Source: Reyranella sp.
Lineage (GTDB): Bacteria; Pseudomonadota; Alphaproteobacteria; Reyranellales; Reyranellaceae
DNA: 8,339 nt
Assembly: GCA_016780605.1 (NCBI GenBank)
Contig: JADHLS010000201.1
Coordinates: 1 to 8,339 of the forward strand
Direction of reading: 5' to 3'
Below, in pieces: positions 1 to 7,089 of the stretch; position 1 is the first letter of the stretch; each line of letters begins with the position of its first letter. The translations under genes and the position numbers were made by a program. The notes below the pieces were generated by a model. It worked only from the letters and a program-made list of their open reading frames with translations, was not told the DNA's origin and made no database searches.

Positions 1-14
1 TATGAAGTCGACCT

Positions 15-929
15 ATGACCACCACTCTTTCGCCTCCCGCCACCATCGCTTTCATCGGCCTCGGCATGATGGGCCGTCCCATGGCCGCCCGCCTTGCCGA
101 GGCGGGCTTCAAGCTCCGCCTCTACGACCTGTCGCAGAAGGCGGTGTCGGATTTCATCGGCGCCAATCCGTCGGCCCTGGCGACGGCATCGGCCAAGGCC
201 GCCGTGCAGGGCGCCGACGCCGTGATCACCATGCTGCCCGACGGCAAGATCGTGCGGCAGGCGCTGATTGACGGCCGTGACGCGGCGCGCGAGGGCATGG
301 CGGCGGGCATGCTCGCCATCGACATGAGCTCGTCCAATCCCGTCGACACTCAGAAGCTCGCACGCGACCTCGCGGCGCTTGGTGTGGCGCTGCTTGACGC
401 GCCGGTATCGGGCGGCGTCAAACGCGCCATCGACGGCTCGCTGTCGATCATGGTGGGCGGCAACTCGGCCGACCTCGAGCGCGCCCGGCCGGCCTTCGCA
501 GCCATGGGCAAGACCATCACGCTCTGCGGTCCTGCCGGCGCCGGCCATGCGCTGAAGGCCTTGAACAACTACCTGTCGGCGGCGGGCCTCGTTGCCATGT
601 GCGAGGCGCTGGTGGTGGGCGAGGCCTTTGGCCTCGATCCCGGCACCATGGTCGACGTCTTCAACAGCTCGACCGGCAAGAGCAACGCCACCGAAGTGAA
701 GGGCCGCCAGTTCGTCGTGCCGCGCAACTTCGCGGCGGGCTTCACCACCGGCCTGATGGCCAAGGACCTGCGCACGGCGGGCGAGGTCGCCCAGCACCTC
801 GAGCTCAACATGCCCGGGCTGCAACAGGCGGTGGCCTACTGGGCCGACGCCAACAAGAAGCTGGGCGGCTCGGCCGACCACACCGAGATCTTCCGCTATG
901 CCGAGATGCTGGCCGAGGAGAGGCCATGA
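15..929 (+). CDS. NAD(P)-dependent oxidoreductase, 3-hydroxyisobutyrate dehydrogenase family
   Basis: This 304-residue protein belongs to the beta-hydroxyacid dehydrogenases (3-hydroxyisobutyrate dehydrogenase, tartronate semialdehyde reductase and relatives), soluble enzymes that oxidise a 3-hydroxy acid or reduce the matching semialdehyde with NAD(P). Visible motifs in order are the Rossmann dinucleotide loop GLGMMG (residues 15-20), the SSS stretch (105-107), the substrate loop DAPVSGG (128-134), the catalytic segment GAGHALKALNN with the expected catalytic lysine at K181 and asparagines at 184-185, and GLMAKDL (247-252) with a second conserved lysine at K250. The length is normal for the family. 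The ATG at 15 puts the Rossmann strand about 10 residues in, as usual; a GAAG about 8 bases upstream is a weak ribosome binding site, and only 14 bases precede the start. The exact substrate cannot be read from the sequence. The stop overlaps an ATG (ATGA at 926-929) that opens a mini-ORF leading to the membrane gene. Confidence 0.93.
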   Translation: MTTTLSPPATIAFIGLGMMGRPMAARLAEAGFKLRLYDLSQKAVSDFIGANPSALATASAKAAVQGADAVITMLPDGKIVRQALIDGRDAAREGMAAGMLAIDMSSSNPVDTQKLARDLAALGVALLDAPVSGGVKRAIDGSLSIMVGGNSADLERARPAFAAMGKTITLCGPAGAGHALKALNNYLSAAGLVAMCEALVVGEAFGLDPGTMVDVFNSSTGKSNATEVKGRQFVVPRNFAAGFTTGLMAKDLRTAGEVAQHLELNMPGLQQAVAYWADANKKLGGSADHTEIFRYAEMLAEERP

Positions 930-952
930 CGGAACACCAGCCGGTCGACTAG
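926..952 (+). CDS. 8-codon mini-ORF linking the dehydrogenase to the membrane gene
   Basis: The ATG at 926 overlaps the dehydrogenase stop as ATGA and opens an 8-codon frame, MTEHQPVD, ending at TAG 950-952. The last base of that stop is the first base of a GTG that starts the membrane-protein frame (TAGTG). This is seen directly. Such overlaps are typical of translational coupling, and the GTG has no Shine-Dalgarno of its own. I infer either a ribosome relay through a mini-ORF or a one-base frameshift that detached the N-terminus of the membrane protein. A functional peptide is unlikely. Confidence 0.35.
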   Translation: MTEHQPVD

Positions 953-1323
953 TGCGACTCGTCGTGGCCTTCCTGGTGGCGCCTCTGGCGCCAGCCCTTC
1001 TCCCTGCCTGGTCGGCGTCACAGAACGGCAGCTACCATCCCCTCGCTGTATTCGTCTTTTTCTGCGGGGCCTTCTACGCCTTGCAGATCCTGGTAGGCGT
1101 GCCCGCCTATCTGCTTCTTCGGCGGTTCAAGCTGCAGCGGATATGGTTCTACGCCCTGACCGGCTTCGCCAGCGTTGCCCTGCCGTTCATCGTTTACGGC
1201 GAGATTCGCAGGCCCTCTCAGGACGTCGGCCAGGCGCTGTATCTGGCGATCTATCTGGGGCTATTGGGAGGACTCTCAGCGGCGATCTTCTGGTTGATCG
1301 TTCGTCCCAACAGAGCCAGCTAG
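952..1323 (+). CDS. Small four-helix integral membrane protein, unknown function
   Basis: I do not recognise this 123-residue protein. It has four hydrophobic segments at about residues 2-20, 31-56, 65-83 and 95-117. Short loops carry positive charges after segment 2 (RRFKLQR, 57-63) and at the C-terminus (RPNRAS), with EIRRPSQD between segments 3 and 4. By the positive-inside rule the 57-63 loop and the C-terminus should be cytoplasmic. I chose GTG 952 because it overlaps the preceding stop (TAGTG) and lies just before the hydrophobic N-terminus. The frame can be extended upstream to ATG 898, but that would overlap the dehydrogenase by 32 bases and add an Arg/Pro-rich tail that looks like shadow translation. 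Its stop TAG (1321-1323) interlocks with the stop of the convergent HAD gene. No catalytic motif is visible. Confidence 0.6.
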   Translation: MRLVVAFLVAPLAPALLPAWSASQNGSYHPLAVFVFFCGAFYALQILVGVPAYLLLRRFKLQRIWFYALTGFASVALPFIVYGEIRRPSQDVGQALYLAIYLGLLGGLSAAIFWLIVRPNRAS

Positions 1324-1913
1324 ATCAGCTCCTTGAGCTGCCGGATGCGGCGATGGGGATGTTCCGGCATGTTGCCTCGTATATCGAGTAGGACCGTGTT
1401 GAAGCCGACCGCCTTGGCGGCATCCAGGTTCCCCGGCCGATCATCGACAAACACTACCTGCTGCGGCCGAACGCCGAGCCGATCAGCCGCCAGCCGATAG
1501 ATCTCGGCCGATGGCTTGCGCAGGCCGAGGTCACCACTGATGAACCAGTGGTCGATCCAGCTCTCCAGGCCGAACCGCCGCCTGAGCTTGAAAGACCAGC
1601 TCGACACGTCGTTCGACAGGCAAGCGAGGCGACCATGGCGCTGCTTTAGTTGAGCCAGCGCGTCCAGCGTGCCGTCAATCAGGCGATGTCCGGCGAGATA
1701 GGAATCCTCCAAAGCAGGGTCGACGCCCATGCGTCGCCAGAAGGCATCCGCATCCAACTTGCCCAGGCTCGCTTCGATGTAATCGAGGTCGATCGCCTCG
1801 GCCGACAGGTCGGCACGGCCGTGCTTGCCGACGAACGGCACCAGCAGGTCGGCGACGTCGTCGCCCGACTGGTACAGCACGCCCATGGCGTCCAGGATCA
1901 GGATGTCGGCCAC
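1320..1913 (-). CDS. HAD-superfamily hydrolase
   Basis: This 197-residue protein has the haloacid dehalogenase fold. Motif I is ILILDAMGVLY (residues 4-14) with the nucleophile at D8; motif II is the serine in CLSND (S100); motif III is the lysine in LRKPSAEIY (K133); motif IV is VFVDDRPGN (D157, D158, N162). The KPSAEIY and DDRPGN pattern resembles the YihX / epoxide-hydrolase N-domain branch, whose members include sugar phosphatases. The second Asp of the usual DxD in motif I is replaced by Met10, so phosphatase activity should not be assumed. I chose GTG 1913, giving MADILILDAMG, because HAD proteins normally begin a few residues before motif I. The ATG at 2057 would add 48 low-quality residues and run over the likely rho promoter. 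It is divergent from rho and convergent with the membrane gene; its substrate is unknown. Confidence 0.85.
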   Translation of the reverse strand: MADILILDAMGVLYQSGDDVADLLVPFVGKHGRADLSAEAIDLDYIEASLGKLDADAFWRRMGVDPALEDSYLAGHRLIDGTLDALAQLKQRHGRLACLSNDVSSWSFKLRRRFGLESWIDHWFISGDLGLRKPSAEIYRLAADRLGVRPQQVVFVDDRPGNLDAAKAVGFNTVLLDIRGNMPEHPHRRIRQLKELI

Positions 1914-1934
1914 GTCTTGCCCCGCATGATGCCT

Positions 1935-1963
1935 TTGACAGAAGGCGGCTGTCGCTGTAAATA
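1935..1963 (+). promoter_or_regulatory. Candidate sigma-70 type promoter for rho
   Basis: A perfect TTGACA at 1935-1940 is followed after 17 bases by TAAATA at 1958-1963, a short AT island in otherwise GC-rich DNA. The start point would be near 1970, giving rho an untranslated leader of about 130 bases. The -35 and spacing are ideal while the -10 is only a partial match. The site lies just upstream of the HAD GTG start at 1913, which agrees with that gene ending there. Confidence 0.5.
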
Positions 1964-1984
1964 GCCGCCACCTAGGGCCCCTGG

Positions 1985-2003
1985 CGCCGCCTCCCCGGCG
2001 GTG
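1985..2003 (+). other. Hairpin in the rho leader
   Basis: CGCCGCC (1985-1991) and GGCGGTG (1997-2003) form a 7-bp stem with one G-T pair around the loop TCCCC. It would lie about 15-35 bases into the predicted rho leader. No T-run follows, so it is not a classical intrinsic terminator. rho is autoregulated by attenuation in its leader in E. coli; a role for this stem in such control is inference only. Confidence 0.3.
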
Positions 2004-2099
2004 ATCGACGGGGTCCACATCGAACGACACAGCGCAAAAGAGAGACGGCCGCAGCATGCGGCGTTGGCGCGTGCGTTATCTCCCACCTGACTGAGAAAC

Positions 2100-3482
<1,383 letters not shown>

Positions 3483-3488
3483 GGGTTC

Positions 3489-4094
3489 ATGAAGGCACTC
3501 GTTGTCGTCAGCCATCCGGCTCCCGGAAGTTTCTGCCGCGCCATCGCGGACAACATCCGGGAGACCTGGTCGGCGGCGGAGTGCGAGGTCCGCTTTCACG
3601 ATCTCGTTGAAGAGGGCTTCGATCCGCGCCTGACCGCTGCCGAGGCGCGCGGCCAGGCATCGGTCGACCCCCTGGTGCTGCAGCACATCGCTGAGCTGCG
3701 CGACAGCGACCTCCTGGCGGTGGTTCACCCTAACTGCTGGGGCGCACCGCCTGCGATCATGAAGGGCTGGATCGACCGCGTCTTCGCGCCGGACGCCGCC
3801 TATGGTTTTGCCAAGAGCGAGGACCAGGGCGACGTGCCCGTGGGATTGCTGACCACCAAGGTCGCGCTGGTGATCAACACCGGCAACACGCCGATGGAAC
3901 GCGAACGCGAGGCCTTCGGCGATCCGCTGGAACGCATGTGGCGCGACTGCATCCTGCGCTATTGCGGCGTCCAGAACGTCATGCGGTCGCTGTTCGGCGT
4001 CGTGGCGACCAGCTCGGATGAGGTGCGCCGGAGCTGGCTGACTGAGGCGGCTGCGCTTGCAGCCAAGGCCGCCGCGATCGCCAAGACGTCCTGA
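3489..4094 (+). CDS. Flavodoxin-fold NAD(P)H oxidoreductase (NQO/MdaB-like)
   Basis: This 201-residue protein fits the Flavodoxin_2 family, soluble flavin enzymes that pass two electrons from NAD(P)H to quinones and similar acceptors. Visible features are the N-terminal strand and phosphate loop VVVSHPAPGSF (5-15), the core PNCWGAPPAIMKGWIDRVF (81-99), where family members have a Trp/Pro-rich loop, a KxW and a DRVF, the following AYGF (104-107), and VINTGNTP (128-135), a strand and loop by the flavin or substrate pocket. Length is normal. It starts 6 bases after the rho stop, with AAGGG overlapping that stop at 3481-3485; this is close to the ATG but supports co-translation from a rho transcript. 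I see no separate promoter. Quinone reductase is the likely role; the acceptor is not readable. Confidence 0.85.
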   Translation: MKALVVVSHPAPGSFCRAIADNIRETWSAAECEVRFHDLVEEGFDPRLTAAEARGQASVDPLVLQHIAELRDSDLLAVVHPNCWGAPPAIMKGWIDRVFAPDAAYGFAKSEDQGDVPVGLLTTKVALVINTGNTPMEREREAFGDPLERMWRDCILRYCGVQNVMRSLFGVVATSSDEVRRSWLTEAAALAAKAAAIAKTS

Positions 4095-4190
4095 CCGCGC
4101 GTCGATGACAGCATTGCTGGCGCTGCCTCAAGGCCTCTCTACGGTGCAAAAAAATTCACGAAAACGAAACTGAGGGAGGGACTTCGGTTA

Positions 4191-4219
4191 TTGACTCACT
4201 AGAACACATGAGTTATATT
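4191..4219 (+). promoter_or_regulatory. Near-consensus orphan promoter facing away from any plus-strand gene
   Basis: TTGACT (4191-4196), a 17-base spacer and TATATT (4214-4219) match the sigma-70 consensus at 5 of 6 positions in each box with ideal spacing. This is the best promoter match I found in the window. It lies 97 bases after the flavodoxin stop and points toward the 3' end of aroE, with no plus-strand gene until 7142. The start point would be near 4226. A GANTC site (GACTC, 4193-4197) overlaps the -35 box. Confidence 0.55.
4192..4215. repeat. Inverted repeat spanning the orphan promoter (possible operator)
   Basis: TGACTCA (4192-4198) and TGAGTTA (4209-4215) form an inverted repeat with 7-base arms, 6 of 7 matching, and a 10-base spacer. 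The arms overlap the -35 and -10 boxes, so a protein bound here would block RNA polymerase. The 17-bp centre-to-centre distance suits a dimeric regulator touching successive major grooves. No regulator gene is in the window, so the binding protein is unknown. Confidence 0.35.
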
Positions 4220-4380
4220 TCCCTCGCCGCCATACTTCCGGCGTCCGCTCTATGCATCGTCCATCGGATACCGTCGGGCGCGCGGCAGACACCGCGCCAG
4301 CCAGTCAGGCTGCGTCCCTATCATCCGGCACCCAGTAGATCTATGGATGGGGTGTCGGCTTCCGCCAACCACAACGGCGG

Positions 4381-4426
4381 GTCGGCGGAAACTGCGGGAA
4401 CCTCGGAAACCTCCCGCACCGCCGAC
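4381..4426 (-). terminator. Long composite hairpin 3' of aroE, possible transcript end
   Basis: GTCGGCGG (4381-4388) pairs with CCGCCGAC (4419-4426) and, after a 4-base bulge, TGCGGGA (4393-4399) pairs with TCCCGCA (4412-4418): 15 perfect base pairs around a 12-base loop. It begins 18 bases beyond the aroE stop codon, where a 3'-end structure would be expected. Neither strand has a T-run after it, so it may be a 3'-stabilising stem or act with Rho rather than be a classical intrinsic terminator. It could also belong to a plus-strand RNA from the 4191 promoter. Confidence 0.4.
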
Positions 4427-4444
4427 TGCAGTGCATGCAGTTCC

Positions 4445-5335
4445 TCACACACCGAGGTCGGCGGCGACGGCGCGGCGTTGGTCGGCGCTGACATCGACCT
4501 TCACGCCGAACCAGGCCTCGAAGCCGACGCGGCCCTGGTGCAGCAACATGCCGAGTCCGTCGACGCAGCGATTGCCGCGGCCGCGGGCGGCCGCCAGCAG
4601 CGCCGTCTCCAGCGGCACATAGACGATGTCGTACACCACGGCGCTGCGCGGCAGGCGCGACAGGTCGAGATCGAGCGGCGGCTGGCCTTTCTGGCCAAGC
4701 GAGGTCGTGTTGACAAGGAGCGTCACGCCAGCGAGCGCCTGCGAACGGTCGTCCCAGTTGTCGACCACGATTTGTCGCCCGTCCGCTGGCGTGAAGGCCA
4801 CGCCGAGATCGACCGCCGTGCTCTTGGTACGGTTTAGCAGCCTGAGCTCAGGAACGCCGGCATTGGCGAGCGTCGCCACGATGGCGCGCGCGGCGCCGCC
4901 CGCGCCCAACACGACGACCGGCCCGCTCGCGGCACTCCAGTGCGGGGCGTTGTAGCGCAGCGCCTCCAGGAAGCCGAAGCCGTCGCTGTTGCGCCCTTCC
5001 AACGTGCCGTCGGCCTGCTTGATCACGGTATTCACCGCGCCGATGTGCTTGGCGAGCGGATCGATGCGATCGAGCAGCGGCATGATCTCGATCTTGTGCG
5101 GCAGGGTGAGGTTGCAGCCGCGCGCGTTGGGCGTGCGCCGCAGGAACGCCACCAGTTCCTCCAGCGCTGCCCGCTTGGGCTCGACCGGCAGGCGGCCGTA
5201 GTGGCCCTTGATGGCGTGCTGCTTCAGCCAGAAGCCGTGCAGGGCAGGCGAGCGCGAATGCTCGACGGGCCAGCCGACGATGGCGGCAAAAGGTCGTCCG
5301 GCCGCCTCCTTCAACAGGGTCTCGTAAGCGTTCAT
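4445..5335 (-). CDS. aroE: Shikimate dehydrogenase
   Basis: AroE reduces 3-dehydroshikimate to shikimate with NADPH in the cytoplasm, the fourth step of the aromatic amino acid pathway. The 296-residue product has the shikimate-binding EHSRSP (25-30), NLTLPHK with the catalytic lysine at K81, GRNSDGFGF with the partner Asp at D118, the nucleotide loop VLGAGGAARA (142-151), the NADPH 2'-phosphate-binding LLNRTKS (166-172), NTTSLG (209-214), YDIVYVPLET (235-244) and DGLGMLLHQG (259-268). Length is slightly over the usual 270-290. I placed the start at ATG 5335, which gives the normal N-terminus, overlaps the maf stop by four bases (ATGA) and has GGAG 8 bases upstream. The frame remains open to 5575, but that part is antisense-like Arg/Ala-rich sequence inside maf. 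It is the last gene of the minus-strand operon. Confidence 0.95.
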   Translation of the reverse strand: MNAYETLLKEAAGRPFAAIVGWPVEHSRSPALHGFWLKQHAIKGHYGRLPVEPKRAALEELVAFLRRTPNARGCNLTLPHKIEIMPLLDRIDPLAKHIGAVNTVIKQADGTLEGRNSDGFGFLEALRYNAPHWSAASGPVVVLGAGGAARAIVATLANAGVPELRLLNRTKSTAVDLGVAFTPADGRQIVVDNWDDRSQALAGVTLLVNTTSLGQKGQPPLDLDLSRLPRSAVVYDIVYVPLETALLAAARGRGNRCVDGLGMLLHQGRVGFEAWFGVKVDVSADQRRAVAADLGV

Positions 5336-5943
5336 GCCGCCTGCTCCAGTCCGATGCCGTGCTCTGCCAGGAAGACCAGCAGCGGCAGCAAGGGCATGCC
5401 GAGCACGGTGAAATAGTCGCCGTCGATGCGGCTGAACAGATGCGCGCCCAGCCCTTCCAGCTGGTAGGCGCCGACCGAGGCGCACACCGCCTCGCCGGCG
5501 CGCGCGAGATAGGCGTCGAGGAAGCTCTCGCTCAAGGGCCGCATGGTCAGCCGGCCGGTTTCGGTGGCGTGCCACAGGCGCGCGCCGTTCCGGGCGACGA
5601 CGACGGCCGAGACCAGCTCGTGCGTGCGGCCGCCCAGCGCCTTCAACTGCTCGCGCGCCGCCGCGAGCGTCGGCGGCTTGTCGTAGAGCTTGCCCTCGCA
5701 GGCGAGGGTGGAATCGGCGCCGATCACCATCGCGCCCGGTCGCCGCGCTGAGACGCGCACCGCTTTCATCTCGGCCAGGGTCGTGGCGATGTCCTGCGCG
5801 CTGGCGCGCTCGGAGATGAGGCTGAGCTTCACCTCGTCCTCGTCGACGCCCGACGGCACGATCTCGAAGTCGAGGCCGGCGTTCCGGAGCATCTGGCGGC
5901 GCGACGGGCTGGCCGAGGCGAGGATCAAAGGAGGGGCGGGCAT
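5332..5943 (-). CDS. maf: Maf-like nucleoside triphosphate pyrophosphatase
   Basis: Maf proteins hydrolyse non-canonical or modified nucleoside triphosphates to monophosphates, helping keep the nucleotide pool clean, and some inhibit septation when overproduced. The 203-residue product shows the signature N-terminus LILASASPSRRQMLRNAGL (6-24), VDEDE (33-37), VIGADST with the probable catalytic Asp at D77, YDKP (87-90), GRTHELVSAV (105-114), and the C-terminal SVGAYQLEGLGAHLF and IDGDYFTVLGMPL (156-185). The SVGAYQLEG segment is closer to the YhdE (dTTP/UTP) type than to YceF, but I would not fix the substrate from this. ATG 5943 lies 3 bases after the sugar dehydrogenase stop, and its own stop overlaps the aroE start. 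Maf-aroE adjacency is common in alphaproteobacteria. Confidence 0.93.
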   Translation of the reverse strand: MPAPPLILASASPSRRQMLRNAGLDFEIVPSGVDEDEVKLSLISERASAQDIATTLAEMKAVRVSARRPGAMVIGADSTLACEGKLYDKPPTLAAAREQLKALGGRTHELVSAVVVARNGARLWHATETGRLTMRPLSESFLDAYLARAGEAVCASVGAYQLEGLGAHLFSRIDGDYFTVLGMPLLPLLVFLAEHGIGLEQAA

Positions 5944-5946
5944 GGA

Positions 5947-7062
5947 TCAGGCAGGCTCGAGGCGGAACAGGCCGCCGTCGTCCGAATGGGTCACGAGGTA
6001 CAGGAGCCCATCCGGCCCCTGCCGTACGTCGCGGATATAGGGAAGCTTGTCGATCAGCAACCGCTCCTCGCTGCGATAGCGCTCGCCATCGAGCTCGATG
6101 CGGAACAGGGCGAAGTTCGACAAGGCGCCGGTGAACAGCGAGCCCTTCCAGCCGGGGAACTTGTCGCCGGTGTAGAAGCAGAGGCCGCAGGGCGAGATCG
6201 ACGGCACCCAGGCACGCAGCGGGTCCTCCACGCCGGGCAGGCTTTTGTGCGGGCTGATGATGGCGCCGTTGTAGTCGATGCCGTGAGTTGCGCGCGGCCA
6301 GCCATAGTTGGCGCCGGCCTTCAGGATATTGAGCTCATCGCCGCCGCGCGGCCCGTGCTCGACCTCCCACATGCGGCCGGTCTCGGGGTGCATCGCGAGG
6401 CCCTGCGGGTTGCGATGCCCCCAGGTGAAGATCTCGGGTCGCGCGCCCGCCTGGCCGACGAAGGGATTGTCCGTCGGCACCGAGCCGTCGTCCTTCAGCC
6501 GCACGATCTTGCCGCCGAGGTCGCCGAGATCCTGGGCACGGTTCATCTGATAGCGCTCGCCTGCCGTGACATACATCATGCCGGCGCGGTCGAAGGCGAT
6601 GCGCGAGCCGAAATGCAGGCCGCCTGAGGTGCGCGGCAGGGCCTCGTAGATCGTCCTCGTGCCGCGCAGCGCGCCATCGCCCAGCTCGGCCCGCGCCACC
6701 GTGGTCGCCGCACCGCCAGAGCCTTCGCCCGAGTAGGAGAGGTAGAGCGTCCGGTTCTGCGCAAAGTTTGGATGCAGGCAGACGTCCAAAAGGCCGCCCT
6801 GGCCGCGGGCATAGACCTTGGGGATGCCGCCCAGCGGCGCCCGCTCCAGCCGGCCGTTGGCGAAGACCCTGAGCCGGCCCGGCCGCTCGGTAATGAGGAT
6901 CCGGCCATCGGGCAGGAAGGCGATCGACCACGGCTGTTCCAGATCGCGACTGAGCGTCACCAGCCGATAATTGGCCTTGCTGGATTTGAGGATTTCCTGG
7001 GCGCGCGCAATGGCGGGCGCGGCTAGCGCTGTTGCAGCCAGGATGATCTGCCGTCGTCGCAT
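5947..7062 (-). CDS. PQQ-dependent sugar dehydrogenase, exported (YliI/Asd-like)
   Basis: This 371-residue protein belongs to the soluble glucose/sorbosone dehydrogenase family, six-bladed beta-propellers that oxidise aldose sugars in the periplasm with PQQ and calcium. It begins MRRRQIILAATALAAPAIARA, a Tat-like signal peptide with an Arg run, a hydrophobic core and an ARA cleavage site near residue 21. Mature landmarks are LEQPWSIAFLPDGRILITER (41-60), QGGLLDVCLHPNF (88-100), GGLHFGSRIAF with the expected catalytic histidine H150, TAGER (166-170), the PQQ-binding WGHRNPQG with R217, EHGPRGGDELN (235-245), ANYGWP (251-256) and RDVRQGPDGLLYLVT (344-358). Cysteines at 292 and 295 form a CxxC-like PCGLC. 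ATG 7062 is preferred over ATG 7083 because GGGAGA lies just upstream and the signal peptide starts cleanly; 7083 lies inside a perfect TATAAT. It is the first gene of the operon with maf and aroE. Confidence 0.9.
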   Translation of the reverse strand: MRRRQIILAATALAAPAIARAQEILKSSKANYRLVTLSRDLEQPWSIAFLPDGRILITERPGRLRVFANGRLERAPLGGIPKVYARGQGGLLDVCLHPNFAQNRTLYLSYSGEGSGGAATTVARAELGDGALRGTRTIYEALPRTSGGLHFGSRIAFDRAGMMYVTAGERYQMNRAQDLGDLGGKIVRLKDDGSVPTDNPFVGQAGARPEIFTWGHRNPQGLAMHPETGRMWEVEHGPRGGDELNILKAGANYGWPRATHGIDYNGAIISPHKSLPGVEDPLRAWVPSISPCGLCFYTGDKFPGWKGSLFTGALSNFALFRIELDGERYRSEERLLIDKLPYIRDVRQGPDGLLYLVTHSDDGGLFRLEPA

Positions 7063-7089
7063 CGACTCTCCCAAGGCCGCCATTATACT
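7062..7089 (+). promoter_or_regulatory. Candidate promoter for the quinone oxidoreductase
   Basis: TCGACT (7062-7067), a 16-base spacer and TATACT (7084-7089) form a moderate sigma-70-type match (4 of 6 and 5 of 6). The start point would be near 7096, about 46 bases before the ATG at 7142. Its -10 shares bases with the minus-strand TATAAT. Confidence 0.35.
7082..7087 (-). promoter_or_regulatory. Perfect TATAAT -10 element for the sugar dehydrogenase operon
   Basis: The minus strand reads TATAAT at 7087-7082, in GC-rich surroundings, 19 bases upstream of the chosen ATG at 7062. I see no good -35 at 16-18 bases. A start near 7075 would give a leader of about 13 bases that still contains the GGGAGA ribosome binding site. 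Confidence 0.4.

Larger units (their letters stand above)
4095..4444. other. 350-base intergenic region between convergent genes, orphan promoter and hairpins
   Basis: This gap separates the flavodoxin gene (+) from the aroE stop (-). Positions 4140-4220 are AT-rich for this genome and carry an A7 run (4148-4154) and a strong plus-strand promoter candidate at 4191-4219. From about 4225 on the sequence is GC-rich and foldable: stems at 4225-4229/4239-4243, 4280-4285/4292-4297, a composite hairpin at 4381-4426 and a small one at 4426-4440. The only compact plus-strand ORF is 28 codons (4252-4338), with no ribosome binding site and no recognisable sequence. No hairpin with a T-run closes the rho-flavodoxin transcript. 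I do not recognise a known RNA family here. Confidence 0.6.

Noticed and set aside
930..1913. Membrane gene plus HAD gene as a horizontally acquired block
   Set aside because: Codon use looks slightly less GC-biased by eye, but I see no flanking repeats, tRNA or mobility gene, and I did not compute composition.
1914..2057. A 48-residue N-terminal extension of the HAD protein from ATG 2057
   Set aside because: HAD motif I should lie near the N-terminus, the extension has no family resemblance, and it would cover the likely rho promoter.
4148..4154. A7 run read as the T-tract of a minus-strand intrinsic terminator
   Set aside because: There is no stable stem directly before it on the minus strand, so it does not form an intrinsic terminator.
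4252..4338. A 28-codon ORF after the orphan promoter (MHRPSDTVGR start)
   Set aside because: No Shine-Dalgarno sequence, no hydrophobic or other recognisable feature and no homologue I know. Chance is likely, although a small peptide cannot be excluded without conservation data.
4208..4837. A 209-codon plus-strand frame across the intergenic region and the 3' part of aroE
   Set aside because: Its ATG lies inside the predicted promoter, no ribosome binding site precedes it, and most of it is antisense to aroE with Ala/Arg/Asp-rich shadow composition.
5336..5575. An 80-residue N-terminal extension of AroE
   Set aside because: The extension is antisense-like sequence within maf; ATG 5335 gives the standard AroE start with GGAG upstream and an ATGA coupling.
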